From positions 1 to 64,000 of the forward strand of contig NZ_JAFCKH010000016.1 of the NCBI RefSeq assembly GCF_018130505.1: DNA of 64,000 bases. The letters run 5' to 3'. A program made the position numbers and the translations under genes. The notes under the pieces are model-generated. The model did not search any database and was not told the DNA's origin. It saw only the letters and a list, made by a program, of their open reading frames with translations. Source of the stretch: Bradyrhizobium tropiciagri. Its GTDB lineage: Bacteria; Pseudomonadota; Alphaproteobacteria; Rhizobiales; Xanthobacteraceae. Shown here piece after piece: positions 31,972-40,743 of the stretch. Positions within the stretch are counted from its first letter, which is position 1. The number at the start of each line of letters is the position of its first letter.

Positions 31972-33168
31972 ATGACCGTGCACTCTGGAAGGCATTTTCT
32001 GCAGATTCCGGGACCGACCAACGTGCCGGACCGGGTGCTGCGGGCGATGGACATGCCGACCATGGATCATCGCGGTCCCGAGTTCGCCGAGATCGGTTTT
32101 GCCGTGCTTTCCGCGATGCAGCGCGTGTTCCGCACCAAGCAGCCCGTGATCATCTATCCCTCGTCCGGGACCGGCGCCTGGGAGGCCGCGATCGTCAACA
32201 CGCTGCAGCCGGGCGACAAGGTCCTGATGTGCGAAACCGGCCAGTTCGCTGTGCTGTGGCGCGGCATCGCCGACAAGTTCAAGCTCGACGTCGACTTCAT
32301 TCCGGGCGACTGGCGCCATGGCGCCGATCTCGAGCAGATCGAGGCCCGCCTGTCCGCCGACAAGGCGCACAAGATCAAGGCCGTCTGCATGGTCCATAAC
32401 GAGACCTCGACCGCCTGCGTCACCTATCCGCTCGACGTGCGCAAGATCCTCGACACCGTCAAGCACCCGGCGCTGCTGATGGTCGACACCATCTCGGGCC
32501 TCGGCTCGCTCGAATACGAGCACGACGCCTGGGGCATCGACATCTCGATCGCTGGCTCGCAGAAGGGGCTGATGTTGCCGCCGGGCCTCGGCTTCAACGC
32601 CGTGTCGGAGAAGGCGCTGGCGGTGGCCAAGGCCAATCCCGCGATGCGCTCCTACTGGGACTGGCAGGACGTCATCAACATCAACAAGGCCGGCACCTGG
32701 CCGTACACGCCCGCGACCAACCTGCTGTTCGGCCTGAAGGAGGCCGTGAAGATGCTGGAGGAGGAGGGCCTCGACAAAGTCTTCGCCCGCCACAAGCGCC
32801 ACAGCGAGGCGACCCGTGCCGCGATCAAGGTCTGGGGCCTGGAGACGCAGTGCCAGGAGCAGGGCGCGCACTCGCCGGCGCTGACCGCGGTGCGGGTGCC
32901 GGACGGCCACGACGCCGACCACTTCCGCAAGATCGTGCTGGAGAATTTCGACATGTCGCTCGGCACCGGCCTGAACAAGGTCAAGGGCAAGGTGTTCCGC
33001 ATCGGGCACATCGGCCACTTCAATGACCTGATGCTGATGGGCACGCTGTCCGGCGTCGAGATGGGTCTCGATCTCGCCAAGGTGCCGCATCGCGGCGGTG
33101 GCGTGCTGGCGGCGATGGACGTCCTCAAGGGATCCGCTGCCGATGCGCCGAAGGCTGCCGTCGCCTGA
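31972..33168 (+). CDS. sgaA: serine-glyoxylate aminotransferase
   Basis: A 398-aa class V PLP enzyme. The N-terminus FLQIPGPTNVPDRVLRAM is typical; YPSSGTGAWEAAIVN contacts the cofactor; ALLMVDTISGLGSL carries the PLP-pairing Asp; and Lys198 in ISIAGSQKGLMLPPG forms the Schiff base. The enzyme moves the amino group of serine to glyoxylate, giving hydroxypyruvate and glycine, in the serine cycle or C2 photorespiratory-type salvage. It is divergent from the GlcDF-like oxidase that would supply glyoxylate. The start has GGGAAGGA. The gene symbol is by family resemblance. Confidence 0.9.
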   Translation: MTVHSGRHFLQIPGPTNVPDRVLRAMDMPTMDHRGPEFAEIGFAVLSAMQRVFRTKQPVIIYPSSGTGAWEAAIVNTLQPGDKVLMCETGQFAVLWRGIADKFKLDVDFIPGDWRHGADLEQIEARLSADKAHKIKAVCMVHNETSTACVTYPLDVRKILDTVKHPALLMVDTISGLGSLEYEHDAWGIDISIAGSQKGLMLPPGLGFNAVSEKALAVAKANPAMRSYWDWQDVININKAGTWPYTPATNLLFGLKEAVKMLEEEGLDKVFARHKRHSEATRAAIKVWGLETQCQEQGAHSPALTAVRVPDGHDADHFRKIVLENFDMSLGTGLNKVKGKVFRIGHIGHFNDLMLMGTLSGVEMGLDLAKVPHRGGGVLAAMDVLKGSAADAPKAAVA

Positions 33169-33201
33169 ACCCAAACTAACCGAGAACAGAAAGAGCGAGA
33201 C

Positions 33202-33999
33202 ATGAACGCGCCCGCGACATCGACCGAGGACCTGATCTATTCCGTCGAGGACGGAATCGCGCGCATCACGTTCAACCGGCCGCAGGCCCGCAACGCGCTG
33301 ACCTTCGCGATGTACGAGCAGATGGCGTCGATCTGCGAGAGCATCAACCAGGATCACTCGATCAAGGCGCTGATCATGACCGGGGCCGGCGACAAGGCAT
33401 TCGCTTCGGGCACCGACATCTCGCAGTTCCGGGCCTTCAAGACCGCGCAGGACGCGCTCGACTATGAGGCGCGGATCGACCGCGTGCTCGGCACGCTCGA
33501 ACAGTGCCGGGTGCCCGTGATCGCGGCGATCGCCGGTGCCTGCACCGGCGGCGGCGCCGGGATTGCCGCGTGCTGCGACATCCGCATCGGCACCGAGGCG
33601 ACGCGTATCGGCTTTCCGATCGCGCGGACGCTCGGCAACTGCCTTTCGATGTCCAACATCTCGCGGCTGGTGTCGCTGATCGGTCCGGCGCGAACCAAGG
33701 ACCTGATCTTCAAGGCCCGCCTCGTCGAAGCGCCGGAAGCGCTCGCCCTCGGGCTCCTGAACGAAATCGTGCCCGACGTCGCGACGCTGCAGCGCCGCGC
33801 CGACGAGACCGCCAAGCTCGTTGCCGGTCACGCACCGATCACACTCGAGGTGACCAAGGAAGCGGTCCGCCGCATCCGCCGCACGCTGTCGCGCGACGAG
33901 GGCGAGGATCTGATCCTGCGCGCCTATATGAGTGAGGATTTCCGCGAGGGCATGGACGCCTTCCTGAACAAGCGCTCGCCGAACTGGAAGGGCAAATAG
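33202..33999 (+). CDS. enoyl-CoA hydratase/isomerase paralogue lacking catalytic glutamates
   Basis: A 265-aa crotonase-fold protein starting MNAPATSTEDLIYSVEDGIA. Oxyanion-hole text is present (GAGDKAFASGTDISQF and ACTGGGAGIAACCDIRI). The first catalytic glutamate position reads G in GGGAGIAACC, and the second, normally in xGLPEV-like text, reads GFPIARTLG, so both acid/base residues of the hydratase are replaced. It may catalyse a different CoA reaction, such as a decarboxylation, isomerisation or thioester hydrolysis. It begins 33 bases after the aminotransferase with AGAGCGAG upstream, so they are probably co-transcribed. Confidence 0.87.
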   Translation: MNAPATSTEDLIYSVEDGIARITFNRPQARNALTFAMYEQMASICESINQDHSIKALIMTGAGDKAFASGTDISQFRAFKTAQDALDYEARIDRVLGTLEQCRVPVIAAIAGACTGGGAGIAACCDIRIGTEATRIGFPIARTLGNCLSMSNISRLVSLIGPARTKDLIFKARLVEAPEALALGLLNEIVPDVATLQRRADETAKLVAGHAPITLEVTKEAVRRIRRTLSRDEGEDLILRAYMSEDFREGMDAFLNKRSPNWKGK

Positions 34000-34495
34000 C
34001 CTCGTCGGCGCCGACCGGGGAACACCCGGTTCCTGCAGCATTTTTTTCGCATCGAATCCGCGCAAGCAACGCGGTTCCATCGATCGCGCAACGTCATGCT
34101 TGCGCGGACGTTGCGAGTTCCCGCGCGTGTTGTCGGCCTGATTACCCTAGTCTTAGTTCAGGCGCCGCGCCGAAGGTTCAACGTGAATCACGTTCATGTT
34201 GACGATTTCACAACCTCAGACATATGATCGCTGTGGTTGCTGATCGTGGTCCATTCTCCCCCGCTGATAATTTGTCGACGGCTTCCAAATTCCGTTGTGT
34301 GACTGCGGCCGCAACCACACGTCATCAAACTGAGAAGCGACACCGCTAGTTTTCAACAACGCAGCCGCGCCGGCACTTTTTGCCAAGTATCATTTTCTGA
34401 CCGCCGAACGCGGCTTGCGAGCACTCCAAGTCTGATCCTCGTCTCGCCGCGGCGCAATGCTGCGGCGCATGTCGCACCGCATGCAGGGGTTTTTC
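34000..34495. other. intergenic region with 15-bp palindrome at 34180-34194
   Basis: No gene is evident in this 496-base gap before the large VCBS adhesin. AACGTGA-A-TCACGTT (34180-34194) is a perfect dyad with a one-base centre, a plausible operator, followed by TTCATGTTGAC. The stretch 34195-34340 is AT-richer and probably contains the adhesin promoter. A weak ACCGGG/CCCGGT stem followed after a gap by a T-run (34016-34050) may end the upstream transcript. Confidence 0.5.
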
Positions 34496-37400
34496 ATGAC
34501 CAATCACAATCCGGTTTTTACGTCGTCGTCCGCGTCGGGCAGCTTCGCGGAATTCGCCAACACCAACGACTCGATCGTGCTGCACCAATTGTCCGGCACG
34601 ATGAGCTTCAAGGATTCCGATCGCACCGATACCCATACGACCGCGGCCACGCTTCATTCCGCCGTGCTGTCGAGCGGATCCATCATCCCGGCAACGTCGC
34701 TGGCGCATTTCCAGACCGCGATGACGTCGCAGATCACCAGCGATTCCAATGGGTCGGGCTCACTGAAATGGACGTTCAGCGATCCCGATGAGGACTTCGA
34801 TTTCCTGTCCAAGAACCAGTCGCTGGTGCTGACCTACGACATCAAGGTGTCGGACAACCACGGCGGTACGGCGATCCAGACGGTCAAGGTCACGGTCACG
34901 GGTACCGACGACAAGCCGATCATCAACATGACGACGGTGGCGACCGTCAACGAGCAGACGGACCAGACACTGTCGATTTCGCCCGACACGGTCCATGTCG
35001 CGCTGAACTTCACCGACGACGACCTCACCAATACGGGCCACACCGCGACCGTCATCGCCGCCAGCGCCACGGGCAACACGTCGGGCCTGCTGCCCGGTTC
35101 GCTCGGCGCCGCCGAGCTGATGTCCTTCTACGATGTCGACAACGTCATCAAGACTTCCGGCTCGAGCGCCGGCACGATCAACACGACGTTCTCGGCGCCG
35201 GACCTCGCCTTCGATTACCTCGCGGCCGGCGAGCATCTCGACATCACCTACACGGTCCAGCTCGACGATCACGCCGGCGGAATTTCGACGCAGACCGTCA
35301 CGGTGACGGTCGTCGGTACCAACGACAAGCCGATCTTCCTGTCGCCGCCGGAGGCGGCACATCTCGTCGAGGACCAGAACGTCAGCCCCGCCGGTGATCT
35401 CACGGCCTGCGGCGATCTGCTGTTCGGCGACATCGATCTGTTCGATACCCACACCGTGGCGACCACGGTCTCGGCGACCCGCTCGGGTGGTGGTGCGATT
35501 CCGCTCGACAACGCCGCCTTGCTCGCGGCGTTCATGACGCAGCTCACGCCGGATTCGACCGGCCATCTGCTCGGCGACGTGTCGTGGAATTTCGCGCTGC
35601 CAAATGCCGACGCCAGCTTCCTCGGCGGCGGCGAAACGCTGACGCTGGTCTATCATGTCACCATCCAGGATCCGTCCGGCGGAACCGACACCCAGGACGT
35701 CACCATCACGATCCTCGGCACCAATCACCCCGTCGTCATCACCAGCGGGGCTGAATCCTCCACGGTGTCGGAGCTTGCGGATACCACCGGCTCGGCGGCG
35801 ATCGACACCACGCCGACCGTGCCGGCCGGCACGCTCGGTTTCACCGATCAGGACACCGGCGACACGCACACGGTTGCAGTGACGCTGGCCTCCACTTCAG
35901 GGGCCACCGTGCCCGCCGCAACGCAGGCGGACCTCGCCGCCGCGTTGACGACCACGCTGCACGACTCGACTGGAACTGGCGCCGGTAGCATCGACTGGAA
36001 TTTTGCGATCGCCGATCACGATCTCGATTATCTTGCCGCCGGCGAAACGCTCACCGTCAACTACGATGTCAAGGTCAGCGACGGCTCGACCAGTTCGACG
36101 CAGACGGTCTCGGTCGTCATCACCGGCGCCAACGATGCCGTGACGATCACCAGCGGGGCTGGATCCGCATCGCTCGCCGAACAGGCCGGCGTGACCGATT
36201 CGGGCACGTTGGACACGACGAGCCCGCTGCCGACCGGAACGTTGAACTTCACGGATGTCGACCTGTCGGACGCCCACTCGGTCAGCGTTGCACTGAACAC
36301 CGCGGTCTGGTCCGCCAATCCGGACTTCCTGCCGGCGGAGACCTACGCCGACCTGCAGACCGCCCTTGCAACCGCGCTGCACGACTCGACCGGGACCGGA
36401 TCCGGCGGCATCGACTGGTCGTTCAGCATCCCGGATCGCGATCTGGACTTCCTGAGCGCGGGCGAGACGTTGACGGTGACCTATGATGTCACGGTCATGG
36501 ACGGTGCGACGAGCTCGACCCAGACCGTCACGATCACCATCGACGGCGCGTCGGATCCGGTCGTGGTGACCCCGGCTTCGGCCGATGTCTTCGACAGTGC
36601 CGGTGCGGACGCCGGCAATGTGCTCGCCGCCGGGACGGTCGCCGATTTCGAGCATTCAGTCGATCTGAGCGCGGTGCGGACGATCACGGAAGTCAACGGA
36701 AGCGCCTCCAACGTCGGCGCAGACGTGGCGGGCACCTACGGCACCCTGGTGCTCAATGCCGATGGCACCTACGCCTATACCGCGAATGCGGCCATCGATC
36801 CCCTGCGGGATGGCGACAATGTCACCGACCAGTTCAACTTCACGGTCGATGATGGCCAGGGGCACCAGACCACGACGACCCTGACCTTCAACATCGCCGG
36901 TGCCAACGACAATCCGACCGTCACCGGCGGAAGCCTGAGCGGTGCGGTGACCGAGGATGCGGGCCCGCCCGTCATCGTCAACGGCGATTTCGAGACCGGC
37001 ACCTTGGCCGGCTGGACCACCACCGGCTCGCATATCGAGGTTCAGCAACTCGAATTCGGCGGCAGCTTCGGCCATTACTCGGTTTTCCTGTCGCCGACCG
37101 CCAGCTTCGAATCCCTGACGCAGGCCGTCTCGACCACGCCGGGCCAGAGCTATTTCCTCAGCTTCGATCTCGTCGGCGATCCGGAAGCCACCAGCACGCC
37201 GTTCTCGGTGTCGTGGGATGGCGTGACGCTGCTGTCACTCAGCGACGTTCCGATCGGACTCCATCACTACGCCTTCGAGGTCACGGGGGACGGGACCGCA
37301 TCGAGCACGTCGCTGCAGTTCACCTATGCCGGCGACGGCAACGGCATGATCCTCGATGCCGTCAGCGTCACCGCGACGACCAATCCGCCGACCGAATCGA

Positions 37401-38413
37401 CCTCCGGCGCAATCTCGTTCGCCGATGTCGAGACCGGCGACACCCACACCGCCAGCTTCGTGCCGCTGGAGGGAGGCTATGTCGGAACCTTCACGCTCGA
37501 TCCGGTGACGGAGGCGTCAGGCACGGGATCGGTCGGCTGGCACTACACGGTCGACAATTCCGATATCCAGTTCCTGGCGCAGGGCCAGGCTTTGACGCAG
37601 AGCTACATGGTCACGGTGGCGGACGACCATGGCGGCTCGACCGTGCAGGAGGTCGCGGTTACACTGGTCGGCACCAATGATGCGCCGACCGCGGTCGCCG
37701 ACACTATCGTCACCGACGTCGATGCGAACGGCGTCGTCGACATCCCGTCGTGGGCGCTGGCGATGAACGATACCGACCCCGACACGGCGGATCATCTGTT
37801 CGTCAGCGGCGTCAGCTCGGGCACCGGAGGCATCGCGGCCTATGGCGGCTCCGACGTGCTGTTCACCGACGACGCCACCACGGGCGGCACATTCAGCTAT
37901 ACGTCGTCCGACGGGTCTGCCAGCAGCACGGCGACGGCGACCGTCATCAACAATGCCGCGTCGGCAACCACGCTGACCGGGACCGCCGGCGACGACATCG
38001 TGATCGCCACCAACGGCACCGAAACGCTCGACGGCGGGGCGGGCAATGACGTGCTGATCGGCAACTCCGGCAGCCACACCATGACCGGGGGCAGCGGTAA
38101 CGACGTCTTCGCGTTCCTGCAATCGTCGGATGGCCCCGGCATCATCACCGACTTCAACAACACCACCGAGCACGACCACATCGCGATCTCCGCAAGCGGC
38201 TTCGGCGGTGCGCTAAGCGCGGGGATGGACGTATCGTCGATCTTCGAGACGTCGGGGGATGATCAGTTCTCCGGCTCGGGGGCCGAATTCCACTTCGATA
38301 CCGCCAACCAGACGCTGTATTTCAGCGCCGATGGAACGCAGGCGTCGGCCATCGCGGTGACGAGCGTGCAGAGCGGCGTGGTCCTCAATCCGCACGACAT
38401 TCTGATCGTGTAG
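34496..38413 (+). CDS. large VCBS/cadherin-like repeat RTX adhesin
   Basis: A 1305-aa acidic protein with no signal peptide. It contains about six or seven repeats of roughly 110-130 aa, each ending in text such as FDFLSKNQSLVLTYDIKVSD then a VTVTGTDDKPI-like junction (VCBS/cadherin-like fold). A distinct carbohydrate-binding-like segment (GDFETGTLAGWTTTGSHIEV) lies near residues 825-950. The C-terminal about 150 residues hold RTX repeats (GTAGDDIVIA, LDGGAGNDVLIGNSG, MTGGSGNDVFAF) and a type I secretion end (HDILIV). Such proteins mediate adhesion or biofilm formation after calcium-induced folding. ATG 34496 is preferred to 34457. It is monocistronic, with a strong terminator 29 bases after the stop. 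Confidence 0.9.
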   Translation: MTNHNPVFTSSSASGSFAEFANTNDSIVLHQLSGTMSFKDSDRTDTHTTAATLHSAVLSSGSIIPATSLAHFQTAMTSQITSDSNGSGSLKWTFSDPDEDFDFLSKNQSLVLTYDIKVSDNHGGTAIQTVKVTVTGTDDKPIINMTTVATVNEQTDQTLSISPDTVHVALNFTDDDLTNTGHTATVIAASATGNTSGLLPGSLGAAELMSFYDVDNVIKTSGSSAGTINTTFSAPDLAFDYLAAGEHLDITYTVQLDDHAGGISTQTVTVTVVGTNDKPIFLSPPEAAHLVEDQNVSPAGDLTACGDLLFGDIDLFDTHTVATTVSATRSGGGAIPLDNAALLAAFMTQLTPDSTGHLLGDVSWNFALPNADASFLGGGETLTLVYHVTIQDPSGGTDTQDVTITILGTNHPVVITSGAESSTVSELADTTGSAAIDTTPTVPAGTLGFTDQDTGDTHTVAVTLASTSGATVPAATQADLAAALTTTLHDSTGTGAGSIDWNFAIADHDLDYLAAGETLTVNYDVKVSDGSTSSTQTVSVVITGANDAVTITSGAGSASLAEQAGVTDSGTLDTTSPLPTGTLNFTDVDLSDAHSVSVALNTAVWSANPDFLPAETYADLQTALATALHDSTGTGSGGIDWSFSIPDRDLDFLSAGETLTVTYDVTVMDGATSSTQTVTITIDGASDPVVVTPASADVFDSAGADAGNVLAAGTVADFEHSVDLSAVRTITEVNGSASNVGADVAGTYGTLVLNADGTYAYTANAAIDPLRDGDNVTDQFNFTVDDGQGHQTTTTLTFNIAGANDNPTVTGGSLSGAVTEDAGPPVIVNGDFETGTLAGWTTTGSHIEVQQLEFGGSFGHYSVFLSPTASFESLTQAVSTTPGQSYFLSFDLVGDPEATSTPFSVSWDGVTLLSLSDVPIGLHHYAFEVTGDGTASSTSLQFTYAGDGNGMILDAVSVTATTNPPTESTSGAISFADVETGDTHTASFVPLEGGYVGTFTLDPVTEASGTGSVGWHYTVDNSDIQFLAQGQALTQSYMVTVADDHGGSTVQEVAVTLVGTNDAPTAVADTIVTDVDANGVVDIPSWALAMNDTDPDTADHLFVSGVSSGTGGIAAYGGSDVLFTDDATTGGTFSYTSSDGSASSTATATVINNAASATTLTGTAGDDIVIATNGTETLDGGAGNDVLIGNSGSHTMTGGSGNDVFAFLQSSDGPGIITDFNNTTEHDHIAISASGFGGALSAGMDVSSIFETSGDDQFSGSGAEFHFDTANQTLYFSADGTQASAIAVTSVQSGVVLNPHDILIV

Positions 38414-38441
38414 CCGGACGCCTATTCAAGCTGGCAAAATG

Positions 38442-38474
38442 GCGCGGACTCCCCTTGGAGTCCGCGCTTTTTTT
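38442..38474 (+). terminator. intrinsic terminator of VCBS adhesin gene
   Basis: A perfect 11-bp GC-rich stem, GCGCGGACTCC (38442-38452) with 38457-38467, a four-base loop, and seven T residues (38468-38474). This is the clearest Rho-independent terminator in the window. Confidence 0.93.
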
Positions 38475-38621
38475 GTTGCTGGAGCGGCGGTTATCCTCAT
38501 TCCAAAGTCATAGGCGATGCGCCAGTTCGCGCCTTGAACTCGTTGGCATAATCCGCACAATGTGGCGGCCGACCATTGGCGACGTTTTGCCAAGCCGAAC
38601 AGATAGATAGGGAAGAAACAC

Positions 38622-39608
38622 GTGGGACAGATTGTGAAAGCTGCGGCTGCCGTCGCAGCCATGCTGATGAGCGCGCCGGCCTTCGCCGCCTGGGAGCCCA
38701 GCAAGCCGGTCGAGATCGTGGTCGCCGCCGGCGCGGGCGGCGCCTCCGACCAGATGGCGCGCATGATGCAGGCCGCGATCCAGAAGAATAATCTGATGAA
38801 GCAGCCGATGATCGTCTCGCTGAAGGGCGGCGCATCGGGAGCCGAAGCGCTGATGTACATGAAGTCCAGCGAGGGCGATCCCAACAAGGTGCTGATCGCC
38901 TATTCGCTGATCTACATGCTGCCGCTGTCGGCCAAGATTCCCTTCAACTGGCGCGACCTGACGCCGGTCTCCGTGATCGCGCTCGATCAGTTCGTGCTGT
39001 GGGACAACGCAAACGGTCCGAAGACCGTCAAGGAGTTCATCGCCGCTGCGAAGGCGGCGAGCAGCCCGTTCAAGATGGGCGGCACCGGCTCCAAGCGCGA
39101 AGACCACGTGCTGACCGTCTTCATGGAGCAGAAGACCGGCGCGAAATTCTCCTATCTGCCGTACAAATCCGGCGGCGAGGCCGCGACCCAGCTGGTCGGC
39201 GGCCACACCGAATCCAACGTCAACAATCCCAGCGAGAACCTCGAGGTCTGGCGCGCCGGCCAGGTCCGCGCGCTCTGCGTGTTCGACAAGGAGCGCATCT
39301 CCTACAAGACCAAGGTCACCGAGACGCAGTCCTGGAACGACATCCCGACCTGCAAGGAGGAGGGGCTCGACGTGCAGTATCTGATGCTGCGCGCGATGTT
39401 CCTGCCCGGCAAGGTCACGCAGGAGCAGCAGGCCTTCTATGTCGACCTGTTCCAGAAGGTGACGCAGACGGCGGAGTACAAGGACTACATGGAGAAGCAG
39501 GCGCTGAAGCCGATCTTCCTCACCGGCAAGGACATGATCGAGTTCCTGCAGGATGACGACAAGCAGAACGCCACGCTGATGAATGAGGCGGGCTTCGTCG
39601 CGAAGTAG
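38622..39608 (+). CDS. tctC: TctC-like periplasmic binding protein (tripartite tricarboxylate transporter)
   Basis: A 328-aa solute receptor. The GTG start behind AGGGAAG begins a signal peptide (KAAAAVAAMLMSAPAFAA). Family text includes WEPSKPVEIVVAAGAGGASD, the ligand loop, FKMGGTGSKREDHVLTVFME and SGGEAATQLVGGHTESNVNN. TctC-type receptors bind carboxylates or other organic acids and hand them to the TctA/TctB membrane subunits. Those are encoded 2.3 kb downstream, beyond mtnP and mtnA. Whether this receptor serves that permease is inferred from proximity. Confidence 0.9.
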   Translation: MGQIVKAAAAVAAMLMSAPAFAAWEPSKPVEIVVAAGAGGASDQMARMMQAAIQKNNLMKQPMIVSLKGGASGAEALMYMKSSEGDPNKVLIAYSLIYMLPLSAKIPFNWRDLTPVSVIALDQFVLWDNANGPKTVKEFIAAAKAASSPFKMGGTGSKREDHVLTVFMEQKTGAKFSYLPYKSGGEAATQLVGGHTESNVNNPSENLEVWRAGQVRALCVFDKERISYKTKVTETQSWNDIPTCKEEGLDVQYLMLRAMFLPGKVTQEQQAFYVDLFQKVTQTAEYKDYMEKQALKPIFLTGKDMIEFLQDDDKQNATLMNEAGFVAK

Positions 39609-39660
39609 TCTGCTTTTGTCGCGGACGATCTCCTGAACGACGTCATTGCACGCGAAGCGC

Positions 39661-39688
39661 GAACCCGGAATCTCGAGATTCCGGGTTC
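39661..39688. repeat. 28-bp perfect palindrome, intergenic repeat element
   Basis: GAACCCGGAATCTC and its exact complement form an uninterrupted 28-base palindrome. Flanking GCGAAGCG and CGCTTTCGC extend the stem imperfectly to about 46 bases. No U-run follows. Its form matches the short palindromic elements dispersed between genes in Bradyrhizobium genomes; it may also act as a 3' boundary for the tctC transcript. Confidence 0.75.
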
Positions 39689-39839
39689 GACGCTTTCGCA
39701 TCGCCCCGGAGTGAAGGCGCAAGATCAAATGGCCGTGCGGCCAGAGTCTGCCACATACCTCATCGCCTACTTCAACGCGGATTTGCCTTGCAACTCGCCG
39801 GGCCACGGTGATTATTGCGCCGCAGCGTGAGGAGCGATC

Positions 39840-40715
39840 ATGACCAAAGCCGTTCTCGGGATCATCGGCGGATCCGGTATCTACGACCTGCCTGGCCTGG
39901 AGAATGTCCGCGAGGAGGCGATCACAAGCCCGTGGGGCGAGCCATCGGCAACGCTCCGCCGCGGCGAGATGGCGGGACTGCCGATCGTGTTCCTGCCGCG
40001 GCACGGTCCGGGGCACGTGCTGTCGCCCTCCGACATCAATTACCGCGCCAATATCGACGTCCTGAAGCGGGCAGGGGTCACCGACCTCGTCGCGCTGTCG
40101 GCGTGCGGCTCGTTCAAGGAGGAACTGGCGCCGGGCACCTTCGTGCTGGTCGATCAGTTCGTCGATCGCACCCACAAGCGCGAGAGCTCGTTCTTCGGCA
40201 GGGGTTGCGTCGCTCATGTCTCGATGGCGCATCCGGTGTCGCCGCTGCTCGTCGCGCATCTGGCTGCGGCGGCTGAGGCCGAGAGCATCGCCTTCGCGCG
40301 CGGCGGCACCTATCTCTGCATGGAGGGGCCGCAATTCTCCTCACTGGCGGAGAGCCTGACCTACAAGGCGCAGGGCTATTCGGTGATCGGCATGACCAAC
40401 ATGCCGGAAGCCAAGCTCGCCCGTGAGGCTGAAATCTGCTACGCCAGCGTGGCGATGGTCACCGATTTCGATTGCTGGCACCCCGGCCATGACGCGGTGA
40501 CGGTGCAGGACATCATCCGCGTGCTGAACTCGAACGCCGAGAAGGCAAAGGCGCTGGTGGCGCGTCTGGCGCGGGATTTTCCGCGCGAGCACGAACCGTG
40601 CCCGATCGGATCGGACCGCGCGCTCGATACCGCGCTGATCACGGCGCCGACGGCCCGCGATCCGCAGCTCCTCGCCAAGCTCGATGCCGTCGCCGGGCGG
40701 GTGCTCCGGTCCTGA
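39840..40715 (+). CDS. mtnP: S-methyl-5'-thioadenosine phosphorylase
   Basis: A 291-aa PNP/MTAP-family enzyme: VLGIIGGSGIYDLPGLE at the N-terminus, phosphate-binding PRHGPGH, INYRANIDVLKRAGV, LSACGSFKEEL, and the adenine/ribose-binding MEGPQFSSLAES and IGMTNMPEAKLAREAEICY. It cleaves methylthioadenosine, a by-product of polyamine and homoserine-lactone synthesis, to adenine and methylthioribose-1-phosphate. The start has GTGAGGAGCGATC upstream. It is followed 28 bases later by mtnA, the next step. Confidence 0.94.
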   Translation: MTKAVLGIIGGSGIYDLPGLENVREEAITSPWGEPSATLRRGEMAGLPIVFLPRHGPGHVLSPSDINYRANIDVLKRAGVTDLVALSACGSFKEELAPGTFVLVDQFVDRTHKRESSFFGRGCVAHVSMAHPVSPLLVAHLAAAAEAESIAFARGGTYLCMEGPQFSSLAESLTYKAQGYSVIGMTNMPEAKLAREAEICYASVAMVTDFDCWHPGHDAVTVQDIIRVLNSNAEKAKALVARLARDFPREHEPCPIGSDRALDTALITAPTARDPQLLAKLDAVAGRVLRS

Positions 40716-40743
40716 AAAGCGCGCGACGCGAAGGGCGTAGGTC

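Noticed and set aside
34016-34050. possible intrinsic terminator after the crotonase gene
   Set aside because: Six-bp stem separated from the T-run by about 12 bases, so not a canonical terminator.
31744-34080. 778-aa frame antisense to the aminotransferase and crotonase genes
   Set aside because: Spans two real genes and shows only composition-driven Arg/Asp/His-rich text.
38508-40334. 608-aa frame antisense to tctC and mtnP
   Set aside because: Shadow frame without family text.
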